26,096 nucleotides of DNA from an uncultured bacterium (GCA_905214435.1 CAJMMA010000024.1:1-26096); one strand, 5' to 3'. Positions 15,344 through 22,351 are shown, counted from the first letter of the stretch. A program made the numbers and translations. The notes: generated by a model from the sequence alone, not told the origin.

Positions 15344-16504
15344 ATGAGGATGGTCGAGTGGATTGTTCGTCGTGCGCAGGGCGACCGTGCGCGCGTGGGC
15401 ACGTTGACGGGCGTGGTGTGTATTCTCGCCAATGTGGCACTATGCGCTGCGAAGGGTGCAATTGGCGTGCTGTCGGGATCGGTTTCGATCGTGGCGGATG
15501 CCATGAACAACCTGTCCGATGCCAGCTCGAATATCGTGAGCGTGCTGGGCTTCAGGCTGGCGAGCAAGCCGGCCGACCCCGAGCATCCTTACGGTCACGG
15601 TCGCTACGAGTATCTCTCGGGACTGGTCGTGGCGGCGCTCGTGCTGCTTATTGGCGTTGAGCTGGTGAAGTCGTCGGTGGAGCGAATTGTCAACCCCGAA
15701 CCTGTCGAGTTCTCGCTTGCCCTGGTGGCAGTCCTTGCGCTTTCGATGGTCGTTAAGCTGTGGATGGCGGCCCTCAACCAAAAGCTCGGCGATCGCATTG
15801 AGTCCGAGACGCTGCATGCGACCGCTCAGGATTCCAAGAACGATGTCCTTGCCACGGGCGCCGTGTTAGCGTGCGCAATTGTTTCGCAGGTGACGCACAT
15901 CAATCTTGACGCATGGGTTGGCCTTGCCGTTGGCGCCTATATTGGCTGGAGCGGCTTTGAACTCATCCAGGATACGGTGAGCCCGCTTTTGGGCCAGGCG
16001 CCCGATCCTAAGCTGGTCAAGCACATTCGAGACAAGATCATGAGCTACCCCGGCGTTTTGGGCGTTCACGACCTGATGGTTCACGACTACGGCCCGGGCA
16101 GGAAGTTCGCAAGCGCTCATGCCGAGATGGCAGCCGAGGCCAGCCCGCTGGAAAGTCACGACACGCTCGATAACATCGAGCGGTCGTTTAGGAACGAAGA
16201 CGGTATGATCGTCACGCTCCATTACGACCCCATCGTGACCGACGACCCCAAAGTGGCGAGCATGCATCTGCGCATCAACGCTATGGCTCAAGAGATCGAT
16301 AGCCGCCTCTCGATCCACGACCTGCGCTGTGTTCCGGGCCCCACGCACACCAATGTGATTTTTGACTGCGTGCGACCCTCGGATTTGGCGATGAACGCCG
16401 AGGACCTAAAGCGCGCGTTGGCGAAACGTGTCGAATCCGAATATCCTAAGTCGATTGCCAAGATCACGATCGACGAAGACTATGTCGGCCATGCCCACGA
16501 GTAG
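15344..16504 (+). CDS. Cation diffusion facilitator transporter, probable manganese type
   Basis: It is a CDF-family divalent-cation/proton antiporter of the inner membrane, 386 residues. The family motif HPYGHGRYEYL lies at 81-91 between membrane segments. The metal-site motifs are NxxxD in segment 2 (Asn55, Asp59) and DxxxD in segment 5 (Asp163, Asp167), not the HxxxD of zinc exporters; an Asn-Asp-Asp-Asp set is known from the manganese exporter MntE. The C-terminal dimerisation domain (about 200-300) is followed by a further soluble stretch of about 80 residues. The start may be 15344 or 15350. Metal choice is an inference. Confidence 0.88.
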   Translation: MRMVEWIVRRAQGDRARVGTLTGVVCILANVALCAAKGAIGVLSGSVSIVADAMNNLSDASSNIVSVLGFRLASKPADPEHPYGHGRYEYLSGLVVAALVLLIGVELVKSSVERIVNPEPVEFSLALVAVLALSMVVKLWMAALNQKLGDRIESETLHATAQDSKNDVLATGAVLACAIVSQVTHINLDAWVGLAVGAYIGWSGFELIQDTVSPLLGQAPDPKLVKHIRDKIMSYPGVLGVHDLMVHDYGPGRKFASAHAEMAAEASPLESHDTLDNIERSFRNEDGMIVTLHYDPIVTDDPKVASMHLRINAMAQEIDSRLSIHDLRCVPGPTHTNVIFDCVRPSDLAMNAEDLKRALAKRVESEYPKSIAKITIDEDYVGHAHE

Positions 16505-16543
16505 GGCTGCGCCGGTAAAGCAAGTTATACAGAAGGGGAGAGC

Positions 16544-17170
16544 ATGAAGCGTCTATATCTACTCCGCCACGGCCAGACAGAATTCAACGTTAAAAAGCTG
16601 GTCCAGGGCCGCTGCGATTCTCCGTTGACCGACCTGGGCCGCAAACAAGCGGGAATGGCAGCCGCATGGCTCAAGGACCACGACGTTGTCCCCGACAAAG
16701 TAGTCTCTTCGCCCCTAGGCCGAGCCATGGACACGGCAAGTCTCGTCGCAACCGAACTCCTCGGCCTTGATGCAGAAGCCGAGCCCTGCGAAGGCATCAT
16801 TGAGCGCAGCTACGGCACCTTCGAAGAAGGCCCCCACGATGCCCTTCCCACCGACGTCTGGGATCCGGGCGAGGACTTGGTCCCCTTTGGCGGAGAAGGA
16901 AGCCGCGCGCTGCAAGAACGCATGGTAGGCACCCTCACCAATCTTATGGGCGCCGATGGTATCGAAACCCTCCTAGCAGTAAGCCACGGAAGCGCCAGCC
17001 GCCAATTCATCAAGGCTGCAGCTCCAGAGGGCTTCGAGCTCCCAACAAAACTCCCCAATTGCGCCATCATGATCTTCGATTTTGATGAGGCAAAGTCGGG
17101 AGAAGAAGGCGACGCGCCCCAATCCAAGTTCATCTTGCAGCAAATCATCGATCCTCAACAAAGTAATTAG
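16544..17170 (+). CDS. Histidine phosphatase (phosphoglycerate mutase-like)
   Basis: It belongs to the histidine phosphatase superfamily, in which a phospho-histidine intermediate forms during phosphate transfer. The 208-residue product has the LLRHGQTEFN motif with His9 as nucleophile, Arg8 and Arg60 for phosphate binding, Glu87 as probable acid, and the second His148 in SHGS. Length fits the small GpmB/CobC/PhoE-like group, which has varied substrates, so the true substrate is unknown. The ribosome site GAAGGGGAG precedes the ATG. It lies 39 bases after the CDF gene and is probably cotranscribed with it. Confidence 0.88.
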   Translation: MKRLYLLRHGQTEFNVKKLVQGRCDSPLTDLGRKQAGMAAAWLKDHDVVPDKVVSSPLGRAMDTASLVATELLGLDAEAEPCEGIIERSYGTFEEGPHDALPTDVWDPGEDLVPFGGEGSRALQERMVGTLTNLMGADGIETLLAVSHGSASRQFIKAAAPEGFELPTKLPNCAIMIFDFDEAKSGEEGDAPQSKFILQQIIDPQQSN

Positions 17171-17205
17171 CCTGAGCGAGCAAGGTTTAGCAGACATCAA
17201 CGTGG

Positions 17206-17370
17206 CGTTCCCAGTGTGCGGCGGAGGGGGCGGGCCTGAGACATATTAAGGTTGTCGCGAGTTCCGCACGAACAGGAGAGCACTTAATGTGCTCTCCGTC
17301 GTGAGCAGGACTGTAGAGCAGCAACCTTAATATGTCTCAGGCCCGCCCCCTCCGCCGCACACTGGGAACG
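17206..17370. repeat. Long perfect inverted repeat with conserved core (element B)
   Basis: The left arm (17206-17254) and right arm (17322-17370) are perfectly complementary over 49 bases; pairing continues outward through GTGG/CCAC after a two-base bulge. The 67-base loop contains a nine-pair hairpin, GGAGAGCAC / GTGCTCTCC (17275-17283 with 17289-17297), and AGCAGGACTGTAGAGCAG (17304-17321), which is nearly unchanged in the copy at 1-55. It begins 35 bases after the phosphatase stop and ends about 260 bases before rplC. It has no T-run. It could be a structured RNA, an mRNA processing site or a mobile palindrome. Confidence 0.8.
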
Positions 17371-17421
17371 TGCCACGCACTTTACCTGCGTAAACAATGT
17401 GAGTGAAATATGAATCTCGAT

Positions 17422-17446
17422 GGATACGCCCGCAGCCGTGTATACT
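17422..17446 (+). promoter_or_regulatory. Shared ribosomal-leader motif, copy 2
   Basis: GGATACGCCCG-CAG-CCGTGTATACT aligns without gaps to copies at 143 and 19287, and shares GTGTATAC with the latter. ATACG can pair with CGTGT (one U-G) to give a five-pair hairpin; in the copy at 19287 the U-G becomes C-G. The TATACT could alternatively be a -10 box. Confidence 0.55.
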
Positions 17447-17557
17447 AAACAGCTGTGTGTAACCAGGGGAGTATTCTGGCTGGACAAAATGCCTGCTTAA
17501 TAGGGTTGTCAGGTAGTCCGGGCGAAATACAAGGCTGGGGAGCACGTCGTGTAAGTA

Positions 17558-17609
17558 GTGGTCCTCTAGGGGCGTACGCTCGGTGGTGTACGCATTGTCC
17601 CAAGACCAC
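17558..17609 (+). promoter_or_regulatory. Stem-loop just upstream of rplC
   Basis: GTGGTC (17558-17563) pairs with GACCAC (17604-17609), enclosing GGG/CCC and an inner GCGTAC/GTACGC helix (17572-17577 with 17588-17593). It ends about ten bases before the rplC ribosome site GGGA, a suitable place for translational control by a ribosomal protein. Confidence 0.5.
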
Positions 17610-17629
17610 GCGAGAGTTGGGATCATATC

Positions 17630-18250
17630 TTGATCAGCATGATTCTCGGCCGCAAGATTGGCATGACCCAGGTTTGGGACGAGGACGACAACGTCGTTCC
17701 CGTCACGGTCATCCAGGCTGGCCCCTGCGCTGTCTCGCAGGTTAAAACTCAGGCAACCGACGGCTATGACGCCGTCCAGATCGGTTTCGGCGACATCAAG
17801 GCCAAGAACGTGAACAAGCCCATGGCTGGTCACTTCGCTAAGGCTGGCGTCGAGCCTGTCCGCTTCCTTCGTGAGGTCCGCGTCGAGAACGGCGAGGAGC
17901 ACAAGGTCGGCGAGGTCGTCACCGTCGCTGATTTCGCTGATGTCGAGAAGGTCGACGTCATCGGTACCTCCAAGGGTAAGGGCTTCCAGGGTCGCATCAA
18001 GCGCTGGGGTCAGCGCCGCGGTCCTATGACGCATGGTTCTCACTTCCAGCGTCACCCCGGTTCTATCGGTCAGTGCGCCTATCCTGCGCGCGTCCTCAAG
18101 GGCGTCAAGATGGCCGGTCACATGGGTAACGAGCGCGTTACCGTCAAGAACCTTTCCGTTGTCCGCATCGATGCCGAGCAGAACCTCATCTTGGTCAAGG
18201 GCGCTGTCCCGGGTGCCAAGAATGGTCTCGTCGCCATCCGTATGGCCTAA
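17630..18250 (+). CDS. rplC: 50S ribosomal protein L3
   Basis: L3 binds 23S rRNA early in assembly and reaches toward the peptidyl-transferase centre. The 206-residue product has ILGRKIGMTQVW at the N terminus and the conserved loop GQRRGPMTHGSHFQRHPGS, with the glutamine that is methylated in E. coli. The TTG at 17630 is preferred because GGGA lies seven bases upstream; ATG 17639 is the alternative. It heads the second ribosomal block without rpsJ. Confidence 0.96.
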   Translation: MISMILGRKIGMTQVWDEDDNVVPVTVIQAGPCAVSQVKTQATDGYDAVQIGFGDIKAKNVNKPMAGHFAKAGVEPVRFLREVRVENGEEHKVGEVVTVADFADVEKVDVIGTSKGKGFQGRIKRWGQRRGPMTHGSHFQRHPGSIGQCAYPARVLKGVKMAGHMGNERVTVKNLSVVRIDAEQNLILVKGAVPGAKNGLVAIRMA

Positions 18251-18296
18251 GGGCCCAGCCCATTTAGCCCAGCGTCATACCAAGGAGAACACTTAA

Positions 18297-18923
18297 ATGG
18301 CAAAGTTTGAAGTAAAGAACAGCGAGGGCAAGAAGGTCGCCGAGGCCGAGCTCGCCGCTGAGGTGTACGGCATCGAGCCGAACATCCACGTTATGCACCA
18401 CATCGTCAAGTGCCAGATGGCCTCTTGGCGTCAGGGCACCCAGTCCGCTAAGGGCCGCTCTGAGGTTTCCGGTGGCGGCAAGAAGCCTTGGCGTCAGAAG
18501 GGCACCGGCCGTGCCCGCCAGGGTTCCATCCGTGCTGCCCAGTGGCGTCACGGTGGCGTTGTCTTCGCCCCCAAGCCCCGTTCCTACGCTAAGCGTATGA
18601 ACAACAAGGAGGTCAAGCTGGCTATGCGCTCCGCGCTGTCCGCCAAGCTGGCCGATGGCGAGCTCGTGCTCGTCGACGACTACGGCTTCGAGAAGCCTTC
18701 CACCAAGGCTGCCGTCGCCATGCTCAAGGCTCTCGGCCTTGAGGGCAAGCGTCTGACCATCATCGTTCGCGATGAGGACGTCAACGCCTACCTGTCGTTC
18801 CGCAACATTCCCAAGACGTTCATCATCACCGCTGACGAGGCCAACACCTACGATCTCGTCAACAACAACGCTGTGCTGATGCCCGCCGACATCGCCGCTC
18901 ACTTCGGGGAGGTGCTTGCATAA
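18297..18923 (+). CDS. rplD: 50S ribosomal protein L4
   Basis: L4 is an early-assembling 23S-binding protein whose loop lines the exit tunnel; in E. coli it also represses the S10 operon. The 208-residue product contains the tunnel-loop segment around GGGKKPWRQKGTGRARQGS and the globular C-terminal domain ending in MPADIAAHFGEVLA. AAGGAG precedes ATG 18297. Its stop TAA abuts the rplW ATG directly. Whether it represses the rplC leader here is unknown. Confidence 0.97.
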   Translation: MAKFEVKNSEGKKVAEAELAAEVYGIEPNIHVMHHIVKCQMASWRQGTQSAKGRSEVSGGGKKPWRQKGTGRARQGSIRAAQWRHGGVVFAPKPRSYAKRMNNKEVKLAMRSALSAKLADGELVLVDDYGFEKPSTKAAVAMLKALGLEGKRLTIIVRDEDVNAYLSFRNIPKTFIITADEANTYDLVNNNAVLMPADIAAHFGEVLA

Positions 18924-19211
18924 ATGACCGCCCACGAGATCATCATCCGTCCGATCGTGTCCGAGCGTTCCTTCTCCGGCATGGAGCAGAACAAGTACAC
19001 GTTCGAGGTCGCCAAGGATGCTAACAAGTATCAGATCAAGGACGCTGTCGAGGAGATCTTCGGCGTCAAGGTCGTTCGCGTGAACACCCTGACGGTCAAG
19101 CCCAAGACCAAGCGCGTGCGCTATGTCGCCGGCAAGACCCGTTCTTGGAAGAAGGCCATCGTCACGCTGGCCGAGGGCGACACCATCGAGGTCTTTGGCA
19201 ACCAGGCCTAA
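18924..19211 (+). CDS. rplW: 50S ribosomal protein L23
   Basis: L23 sits at the tunnel exit and docks trigger factor and the signal recognition particle. The 95-residue product has the family segments IIIRPIVSERS and NKYTFEVAKDANKYQIKDAVE, and ends in the usual basic stretch. GGGGAGG inside the end of rplD serves as its ribosome site, so it is coupled to rplD. A hairpin and a new leader follow before rplB. Confidence 0.97.
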   Translation: MTAHEIIIRPIVSERSFSGMEQNKYTFEVAKDANKYQIKDAVEEIFGVKVVRVNTLTVKPKTKRVRYVAGKTRSWKKAIVTLAEGDTIEVFGNQA

Positions 19212-19228
19212 GACTCGCTGCTGTTGAG

Positions 19229-19266
19229 TGAGCTCATGCCTCCCAAATAGGGGAGGCGGGAGCTCA
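19229..19266 (+). promoter_or_regulatory. Hairpin between rplW and rplB
   Basis: TGAGCTC (19229-19235) pairs with GAGCTCA (19260-19266) and GCCTCCC (19238-19244) with GGGAGGC (19251-19257), separated by a two-by-two internal loop. It is followed by AAGGTTTTGGG, a weak T-run. It may act as a partial terminator or processing site that separates rplC-D-W from rplB and downstream genes. Confidence 0.65.
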
Positions 19267-19278
19267 AGGTTTTGGGCG

Positions 19279-19390
19279 TATAAAATGGACACGCCCGGAA
19301 CCGTGTATACGTCCGGTGTCATCGCACCCGAGGCAGAACCTCGAATCCCTGTCTGCGATGGCTAACGGATTCCTATTGAAAGGGATTGTA
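19279..19390 (+). promoter_or_regulatory. Putative rplB promoter and leader
   Basis: TATAAAAT at 19279-19286 is a good -10 candidate; no clear -35 is seen. It directly follows the rplW-rplB hairpin. The shared leader motif (19287-19311, with ACACG pairing CGTGT perfectly) comes next, then GAGG/CCTC-type short repeats and the rplB ribosome site GAAAGGGA. The arrangement suggests an independent start for the rplB unit. Confidence 0.5.
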
Positions 19391-20221
19391 ATGGCTGTAA
19401 AGCACCTTAAGCCGACCTCCGCTGGTAGGCGTTGGCAGACGATCTCCGACTTCTCCGAGATCACCTGCACCAAGCCCGAGAAGTCTCTTCTCGAGCCCCT
19501 GCCCAAGAAGGCCGGTCGTAACAACAACGGCCGCATCACCACCCGCCACCAGGGCGGCGGCGTGAAGCGTCGTTACCGCGTGATCGACTTCAAGCGCAAC
19601 AAGGACGGCGTGCCCGCCAAGGTTGCCACGATCGAGTACGATCCGAACCGTTCCGCTCGCATCGCTCTGCTGCACTACGCTGACGGTGAGAAGCGCTACA
19701 TCCTGGCCCCCAAGGGCCTCGAGGTCGGTCAGACCATCATGTCCGGTTCTGACGCCGACATCAAGCCGGGCAACGCTCTGCCCCTCGCCGACATCCCCGT
19801 CGGTACGCTCATCCACGCCGTTGAGTTCCAGCCGGGCAAGGGCGCCGCTATCGCCCGTTCCGCCGGTAACTCCTGCCAGCTGATGGGTAAGGAGGGCAAG
19901 TACGCCATCGTCCGTATGCCTTCCTCCGAGATGCGTCGCATCCTCGTTACCTGCCGCGCCACCGTCGGTGAGGTCGGCAACGCCGATCACGCCAACATCG
20001 TCATCGGCAAGGCCGGCCGTAAGCGTCACATGAACGTGCGCCCGACCGTCCGCGGTACCGTCATGAACCCTGTCGACCACCCGCACGGCGGTGGCGAGGG
20101 CAAGAACCACACCTCTGGTCGTCCCTCTGTTACCCCCTGGGGTAAGCCGACGAAGGGCCTTCGTACGCGCAAGAAGAAGAAGGTCTCGAACCAGCACATC
20201 ATTCGTCGCCGTAAGAAGTAA
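19391..20221 (+). CDS. rplB: 50S ribosomal protein L2
   Basis: L2 helps join the subunits and supports the peptidyl-transferase centre. The 276-residue product begins MAVKHLKPTSAGRR and has the conserved NNNGRITTRHQGGG segment and the C-terminal PVDHPHGGGEGKNH with the key histidine. ATG 19391 is chosen over upstream in-frame starts because GAAAGGGA precedes it and the N terminus matches the family. It begins a run of closely spaced genes to rpsQ. Confidence 0.97.
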   Translation: MAVKHLKPTSAGRRWQTISDFSEITCTKPEKSLLEPLPKKAGRNNNGRITTRHQGGGVKRRYRVIDFKRNKDGVPAKVATIEYDPNRSARIALLHYADGEKRYILAPKGLEVGQTIMSGSDADIKPGNALPLADIPVGTLIHAVEFQPGKGAAIARSAGNSCQLMGKEGKYAIVRMPSSEMRRILVTCRATVGEVGNADHANIVIGKAGRKRHMNVRPTVRGTVMNPVDHPHGGGEGKNHTSGRPSVTPWGKPTKGLRTRKKKKVSNQHIIRRRKK

Positions 20222-20253
20222 TTTCGGATACCGAGTTTTAGGAGAAAGCACTT

Positions 20254-20514
20254 ATGAGCAGAAGTCTCAAAAAGGGCCCGTTCGTGGAGACTCGCCTTCT
20301 CTCGCGTATCACCGCGATGAACGAGGCTGGCAAGAAGGACGTCGTGAAGACCTGGTCCCGCGCGTCCACCATCTTCCCCGAGATGGTTGGTCACACCATC
20401 GCCGTCCACGACGGCCGCAAGCATGTGCCCGTGTATGTTACCGAGTCCATGGTTGGTCACAAGCTCGGCGAGTTCGCGCCGACTCGTACGTTCCGTGGCC
20501 ACAAGGCCAAATAG
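20254..20514 (+). CDS. rpsS: 30S ribosomal protein S19
   Basis: S19 pairs with S13 in the head of the 30S subunit. The 86-residue product begins MSRSLKKGPFVE and contains WSRASTIFPEMVGHTIAVHDG and the ending FAPTRTFRGHKAK, all typical. AGGAGAAAG precedes ATG 20254. It lies between rplB and rplV in the usual order. Confidence 0.98.
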   Translation: MSRSLKKGPFVETRLLSRITAMNEAGKKDVVKTWSRASTIFPEMVGHTIAVHDGRKHVPVYVTESMVGHKLGEFAPTRTFRGHKAK

Positions 20515-20528
20515 GGGGTTAACCGTAA

Positions 20529-20900
20529 ATGGCAACTAAGTCTATTGAAACTGAGGCCACCGAGGTTCGCGCCGTCGCTAAGTACGTGCGTGTTTCCCCC
20601 AGCAAGGCCCGCCTGGTGGTCGATCTGATCCGCCGCAAGCCTGTCGCTCAGGCCTTCGACATCCTCCACTTCTGCGACCGCGCCGTCGCCGTGGATGTCG
20701 AGAAGGTTCTCCGTTCCGCCGTTGCGAACGCCGAGAACAACAACGGTCTGCGTGCCGACAACCTGGTTGTCGCCGCTGCCTATGTTGACGAGGGTCCGAC
20801 GCTTAAGCGCATCCGTCCCCGCGCCAAGGGTTCCGCTTCTCGCATTCTGAAGCGTACTTCCCACATCACCGTCGTCGTTGCTCCTCGAAAGGAGGCGTAA
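20529..20900 (+). CDS. rplV: 50S ribosomal protein L22
   Basis: L22 contributes a long hairpin to the exit tunnel. The 123-residue product shows VRVSPSKARLVVDLIRRK, the tunnel loop segment GPTLKRIRPRAKGSASRI and HITVVV near the C terminus. Its N terminus is about a dozen residues longer than short L22 forms. It is six bases from rpsC, whose ribosome site AAAGGAGG overlaps its end. Confidence 0.97.
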   Translation: MATKSIETEATEVRAVAKYVRVSPSKARLVVDLIRRKPVAQAFDILHFCDRAVAVDVEKVLRSAVANAENNNGLRADNLVVAAAYVDEGPTLKRIRPRAKGSASRILKRTSHITVVVAPRKEA

Positions 20901-20906
20901 AGCTGT

Positions 20907-21617
20907 ATGGGTCAGAAAGTCTACCCCACCGGCTTCCGTCTTGGCATCACCGAGAACTGGCGCTCCCGCTGGTTCGCAGAGAAGGATTACGCTAAGACCC
21001 TCGGTAACGATCTCGAGATTCGCAAGTACCTCGAGAAGCGTCTTTCCCGCGCAGCTGTCTCCCGCGTCGAGATCGAGCGCGCTGGCGACAAGGTGAAGGT
21101 CATCATCCTCACCGCTCGCCCCGGCGTTGTCATCGGTAAGAAGGGCGCCGAGATCGATACCCTCCGCACCGAGCTCGAGAAGGTCGCTGGCGTCTCCAAG
21201 GGCCAGCTCTCCGTCGACGTTGTCGAGATCAAGCGCCCCGAGCTCGACGCCAACCTCGTTGCTCAGTCTATCGCTGAGCAGCTCGAGGGCCGCGTTGCCT
21301 TCCGTCGCGCAATGCGCAAGGCTGTCCAGTCCGCCCGCAAGGCCGGCGCTAAGGGCATCCGCATCCAGTGCTCCGGTCGTCTCGGCGGTGCCGAGATGGG
21401 CCGTCGTGAGTGGTACCGTGAGGGCCGCGTGCCTCTGCACACCCTCCGTGCCAAGATCGACTACGGCACGGCTGTCGCCAGCACCACCATGGGCGCTTGC
21501 GGCGTGAAGGTCTGGATCTACCTGGGCGAGAAGCTCCCGGGCCAGCCTGTTCCCAACCCTGCACTCGAGGGCTCTTCCCGTCCTCGTCGTCGTAACTCCG
21601 AGAGGAGGGGTCAGTAG
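20907..21617 (+). CDS. rpsC: 30S ribosomal protein S3
   Basis: S3 lines the mRNA entry channel and takes part in mRNA unwinding. The 236-residue product has the N-terminal MGQKVYPTGFRLGI, the KH-domain motif GVVIGKKGAEID, and the C-terminal QCSGRLGGAEMGR. Length is normal for actinobacteria. AAAGGAGG precedes ATG 20907. Its TAG shares one base with the rplP GTG, a tightly coupled junction. Confidence 0.97.
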   Translation: MGQKVYPTGFRLGITENWRSRWFAEKDYAKTLGNDLEIRKYLEKRLSRAAVSRVEIERAGDKVKVIILTARPGVVIGKKGAEIDTLRTELEKVAGVSKGQLSVDVVEIKRPELDANLVAQSIAEQLEGRVAFRRAMRKAVQSARKAGAKGIRIQCSGRLGGAEMGRREWYREGRVPLHTLRAKIDYGTAVASTTMGACGVKVWIYLGEKLPGQPVPNPALEGSSRPRRRNSERRGQ

Positions 21618-22120
21618 TGCTTGCCCCTAAGCGTATTCTTCACCGCAAGGTGCAGCGTGGCTCCATGAAGGGCCAGGCCAAGGGTAATACCGAGCTGCAT
21701 TTCGGCGAGTTTGGTATCCAGGCTCTCGAGGCCCATTGGATCACCAACCGTCAGATCGAGGCCGCTCGTATTGCCATGACCCGCTACATGAAGCGTGGCG
21801 GTCGTGTCTACATCACGATTTTCCCCGATAAGCCCATCACCAAGAAGCCTGCCGAGACTCGCATGGGTTCTGGTAAGGGTAACCCCGAGGAGTGGGTGGC
21901 CGTCGTCAAGCCCGGCCGCATCATGTTCGAGGTCAAGGGCGTGCCCGAGGAGGTCGCTCGCGAGGCTCTGCGTCTTGCACAGCACAAGCTTCCCATCAAG
22001 ACCAAGATTGTTGCTGCCAAGAACGCTGAGCAGCGCATCGAGAAGGAGATGGCTGAGGAGGCCGCTCTCGAGGCCAAGTGGGCTGCTGAGGACGCCGCCG
22101 CCGCCAAGGAGGAGAACTAA
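21617..22120 (+). CDS. rplP: 50S ribosomal protein L16, long C-terminal tail
   Basis: L16 lies near the A site and helps position tRNA. The product is 167 residues where most bacterial L16 are about 137-144. The core, with HRKVQRGSMKGQAKGN, GRVYITIFPDKPITKKPAE and MGSGKGNPEEWVAVVKPG, is standard. The extra 25-30 residues form an Ala/Glu/Lys-rich, probably helical tail (about 136-167). The start is GTG 21617, overlapping the rpsC stop by one base, with GAGAGGAGG upstream. Its TAA overlaps the rpmC ATG by one base. Confidence 0.95.
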   Translation: MLAPKRILHRKVQRGSMKGQAKGNTELHFGEFGIQALEAHWITNRQIEAARIAMTRYMKRGGRVYITIFPDKPITKKPAETRMGSGKGNPEEWVAVVKPGRIMFEVKGVPEEVAREALRLAQHKLPIKTKIVAAKNAEQRIEKEMAEEAALEAKWAAEDAAAAKEEN

Positions 22121-22335
22121 TGAAGCCCGCAGAGATTCGTGAGCTCTCGGACGCTCAGCTCGTTGAGAAGCTGAAGGAAATGCGCGCCGAGCTCTTTAAC
22201 CTTCGTTTCCAGATGGCCACCAGCCAGCTGGACAACACCGCTCGCGTCAACACCGTGAAGAAGGACATCGCTCGCGTCCTCACGGAGCAGCGCGCCCGCG
22301 AGATCGCAGCGGAGAAGTCCGCTGTCGCCGAGTAG
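22120..22335 (+). CDS. rpmC: 50S ribosomal protein L29
   Basis: L29 is a small helical protein at the tunnel exit next to L23. The 71-residue product begins MKPAEIRELSDAQLVEKLKEMR and has the family segment ELFNLRFQMATSQLDNT. AAGGAGG in the end of rplP serves as its ribosome site, and the start overlaps the rplP stop by one base. Confidence 0.97.
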   Translation: MKPAEIRELSDAQLVEKLKEMRAELFNLRFQMATSQLDNTARVNTVKKDIARVLTEQRAREIAAEKSAVAE

Positions 22336-22351
22336 GACCTAAGGAGAGAAC

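Larger units (their letters stand above)
17371..17629 (+). promoter_or_regulatory. Leader region of rplC-rplD-rplW
   Basis: No gene is credible here. The stretch holds promoter-like pieces (TTTACC at 17381; TATACT at 17441-17446) without a well-spaced pair, the shared leader motif at 17422, a small CCAG/CTGG hairpin near 17463-17479, and a larger hairpin at 17558-17609. A long structured leader before rplC recalls the L4-regulated S10 leader of E. coli, but here it precedes rplC instead of rpsJ. Confidence 0.5.

Noticed and set aside
16544..17170. Histidine phosphatase gene as a recent foreign gene
   Set aside because: Its codon choice is somewhat less biased than the ribosomal genes, but this is expected for a modestly expressed gene and is not enough to claim transfer.
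17206..17370. Reading the long inverted repeat as an ordinary Rho-independent terminator
   Set aside because: There is no T-run after either arm, the loop is 67 bases and structured, and the core is conserved elsewhere.
17206..17370. Insertion sequence or CRISPR array
   Set aside because: There is no transposase frame, no visible target duplication and no regular spaced repeats.
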